Positions 63,022 through 64,000 of a stretch of 64,000 nt of DNA are shown here, piece after piece (positions within the stretch are counted from its first letter, which is position 1; each line of letters begins with the position of its first letter). This stretch comes from Roseateles depolymerans. Its GTDB lineage: Bacteria > Pseudomonadota > Gammaproteobacteria > Burkholderiales > Burkholderiaceae_C. Where the stretch lies: the NCBI GenBank assembly GCA_003241055.1, contig QFOD01000006.1, positions 62,001 to 126,000 of the forward strand, given 5' to 3'. The translations under genes were made by a program, and so were the position numbers. The notes beneath the pieces were generated by a model. It was not told where the DNA came from and searched no databases. It saw only the letters and a list, made by a program, of their open reading frames with translations.

Positions 63022-63210
63022 ATGACCCAACGTCTTGCCCCCCTCGCCCTGGCCCTGACCGCCAGCCTGCTGTGTTCGGCCTGCGTGATCGCGCCCGGCA
63101 GCAACCGCCCCGACATGAGCGACGTCGAGCGCATGAGCGAACGTGCCATCGCCACCTGTGGCGCCGGCAACGTCAAGGAAGTGAACTCCAAGAGCTTCAC
63201 CTGCAAGTGA
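63022..63210 (+). CDS. Small lipoprotein
   Basis: A 62-residue lipoprotein: signal peptide MTQRLAPLALALTASLLCSAC with the lipid Cys at 21. The mature part VIAPGSNRPDMSDVERMSERA then IATCGAGNVKEVNSKSFTCK has two further Cys that could form a disulfide. The function is unknown. I took the ATG at 63022. A GC-rich hairpin lies directly after the stop. Confidence 0.75.
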   Translation: MTQRLAPLALALTASLLCSACVIAPGSNRPDMSDVERMSERAIATCGAGNVKEVNSKSFTCK

Positions 63211-63216
63211 GCCCCG

Positions 63217-63238
63217 GGCCGGCGGCCAGGCGCCGGCC
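63217..63238. terminator. Possible bidirectional terminator hairpin
   Basis: A perfect eight-base-pair stem GGCCGGCG/CGCCGGCC with a six-base loop lies exactly in the 28 bases between two convergent genes. It has no T-run, but its position suits a shared 3' end. Confidence 0.45.
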
Positions 63239-64000
63239 TCAGGCGGCCTGAGCCAGCAACGGCGGCTCGGCAACGCAGGTGCGATCGCGGCCCTCGGCCT
63301 TGGCGCGGTACATGGCGGCATCGGCCCGTTGCACCAGGGCCTGCGCCGACGGATCGCCGCGTTGCGCGACGGCCAGCCCCAGGCTGGCCGTGACCACCCC
63401 GCTCGGCAAGGCGGCGGTGGCCTGGGCGATGGCCTCGCGCAGCCGCTCGCAGGTGCGCAGCGCGCTGTCGCCCGACGCGTCCTGCAGCACCAGCAGGAAT
63501 TCCTCACCGCCCCAGCGGCCCAGGTGGTCGTAGGGGCGGATCTGTTGCTGCAGGCTGCGCGCCACCAGCGCCAGCACACGGTCGCCGGCGGCATGGCCGA
63601 AGCGGTCGTTGACCTGCTTGAAGTGATCCACATCCACCAGCACGACGGCCAGGCCCGTGCCCTTGCGCCGCTGGCGCTGCCAGGCGGCGTCCAGCGCGTC
63701 CTCGATGGCGCGGCGGTTCAGCACGGCGGTGACGTGGTCGGTGCGGGCATGCTCGCGCAGCCGGCCCAGCAGCCGGCCCATCAGCAGCACCAGGTAGCTG
63801 AGGTTGAATACGCCGCCGGTGATCAGCGAGGCCACGGCGCCCGGCAGGCGGCTGCCCTCGCGCATCAGCGCCATGTGCTCGGCATCCATGGTCAGGCGCG
63901 GCCACACCGAGGCCAGCGCGGCCAGCCCCGTGATCAGCTGTGGCGCCAGCACGATGAGCGCGGCCACCCGGCCCTGGCCGTGTCGCAGCGCCGGCCAGCA
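63239..64000 (-). CDS. GGDEF-domain diguanylate cyclase (5' part outside the window)
   Basis: The last 253 residues of a cyclase that makes cyclic di-GMP from two GTP. The remaining membrane part has helices (ALIVLAPQLITGLAALASVW and GGVFNLSYLVLLMGRLLG). The GGDEF domain follows: DHVTAVLNRRAIEDAL, LVDVDHFKQVNDRFGH, the active-site GGEEF in RWGGEEFLLVL, and an upstream RPYD inhibitory site in QIRPYDHLGRW. Both catalytic and product-inhibition residues are intact. The gene is read from the right edge with an open frame throughout, so the N-terminus lies beyond 64000. Confidence 0.93.
   Translation of the reverse strand, partial: CWPALRHGQGRVAALIVLAPQLITGLAALASVWPRLTMDAEHMALMREGSRLPGAVASLITGGVFNLSYLVLLMGRLLGRLREHARTDHVTAVLNRRAIEDALDAAWQRQRRKGTGLAVVLVDVDHFKQVNDRFGHAAGDRVLALVARSLQQQIRPYDHLGRWGGEEFLLVLQDASGDSALRTCERLREAIAQATAALPSGVVTASLGLAVAQRGDPSAQALVQRADAAMYRAKAEGRDRTCVAEPPLLAQAA

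Overview
The window is a GC-rich chromosomal segment of a Gram-negative betaproteobacterium, most likely a Burkholderiales member near the Roseateles/Rubrivivax/Ideonella/Leptothrix group. This rests on three PEP-CTERM surface proteins, a ubiquinone pathway (ubiC, ubiA), RF3, OxyR/KatG, multiple ABC-type branched-chain amino acid importers and a very high G+C third-position bias that opens long antisense frames everywhere. I saw no tRNA, rRNA, CRISPR array, transposase, integrase or phage gene. The genus is inference.

Layout. 1-6.1 kb: a truncated hypothetical gene, a DUF2164 gene, an exporter-type ABC protein, a lipoprotein with an alpha/beta-hydrolase fold, and three PEP-CTERM proteins. 6.4-13.5 kb: a CadC-like regulator, proC-ubiC, an AP2-like protein, a Gfo/Idh/MocA oxidoreductase, ubiA and a GST. 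13.5-22.4 kb: a DUF2145 gene coupled to a secreted protein gene, a MaoC-like protein, a Ser/Thr kinase divergent from an ECF sigma factor, a CPA1 antiporter, a DUF1275 membrane protein and an isochorismatase-like hydrolase.

22.6-35.2 kb is one uninterrupted minus-strand array holding two complete branched-chain amino acid (HAAT) transporters, each with a binding protein, two permeases and two ATPases, plus an alpha/beta hydrolase overlapping livM of the second set. Two large non-coding elements of about 630 and 770 bases interrupt it. They are inverted copies of one another, are themselves quasi-palindromic, and contain hairpins whose stems change in a compensatory way between copies. A smaller three-hairpin repeat lies between livH and livM in both sets and again near 60.0 kb.

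35.3-44.8 kb: a chemoreceptor, a sigma-54 activator, a TonB-dependent receptor with a good sigma-54 promoter match, a divergent metallo-beta-lactamase-fold hydrolase, a LysR/epimerase divergent pair and an aspartyl protease gene whose start is separated from its body by an eight-base homopolymer. 44.9-56.8 kb: YgjV-like protein, periplasmic binding protein, prfC, a LEA14-like lipoprotein, a serine hydrolase, Dps-like and PfpI-like genes in a coupled pair, an Aer-like chemoreceptor, a possible 33-residue small protein, katG and oxyR. 57-64 kb: panB-panC, two lipoprotein prolyl isomerases (FKBP and cyclophilin), an alpha/beta hydrolase, a LytS/LytTR two-component pair, a small lipoprotein and a truncated GGDEF protein.

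The strongest candidates for something undescribed are the two inverted hairpin-rich elements in the liv array and the smaller covarying repeat family. All functional statements come from reading the sequence and recalled family knowledge; no search was run.
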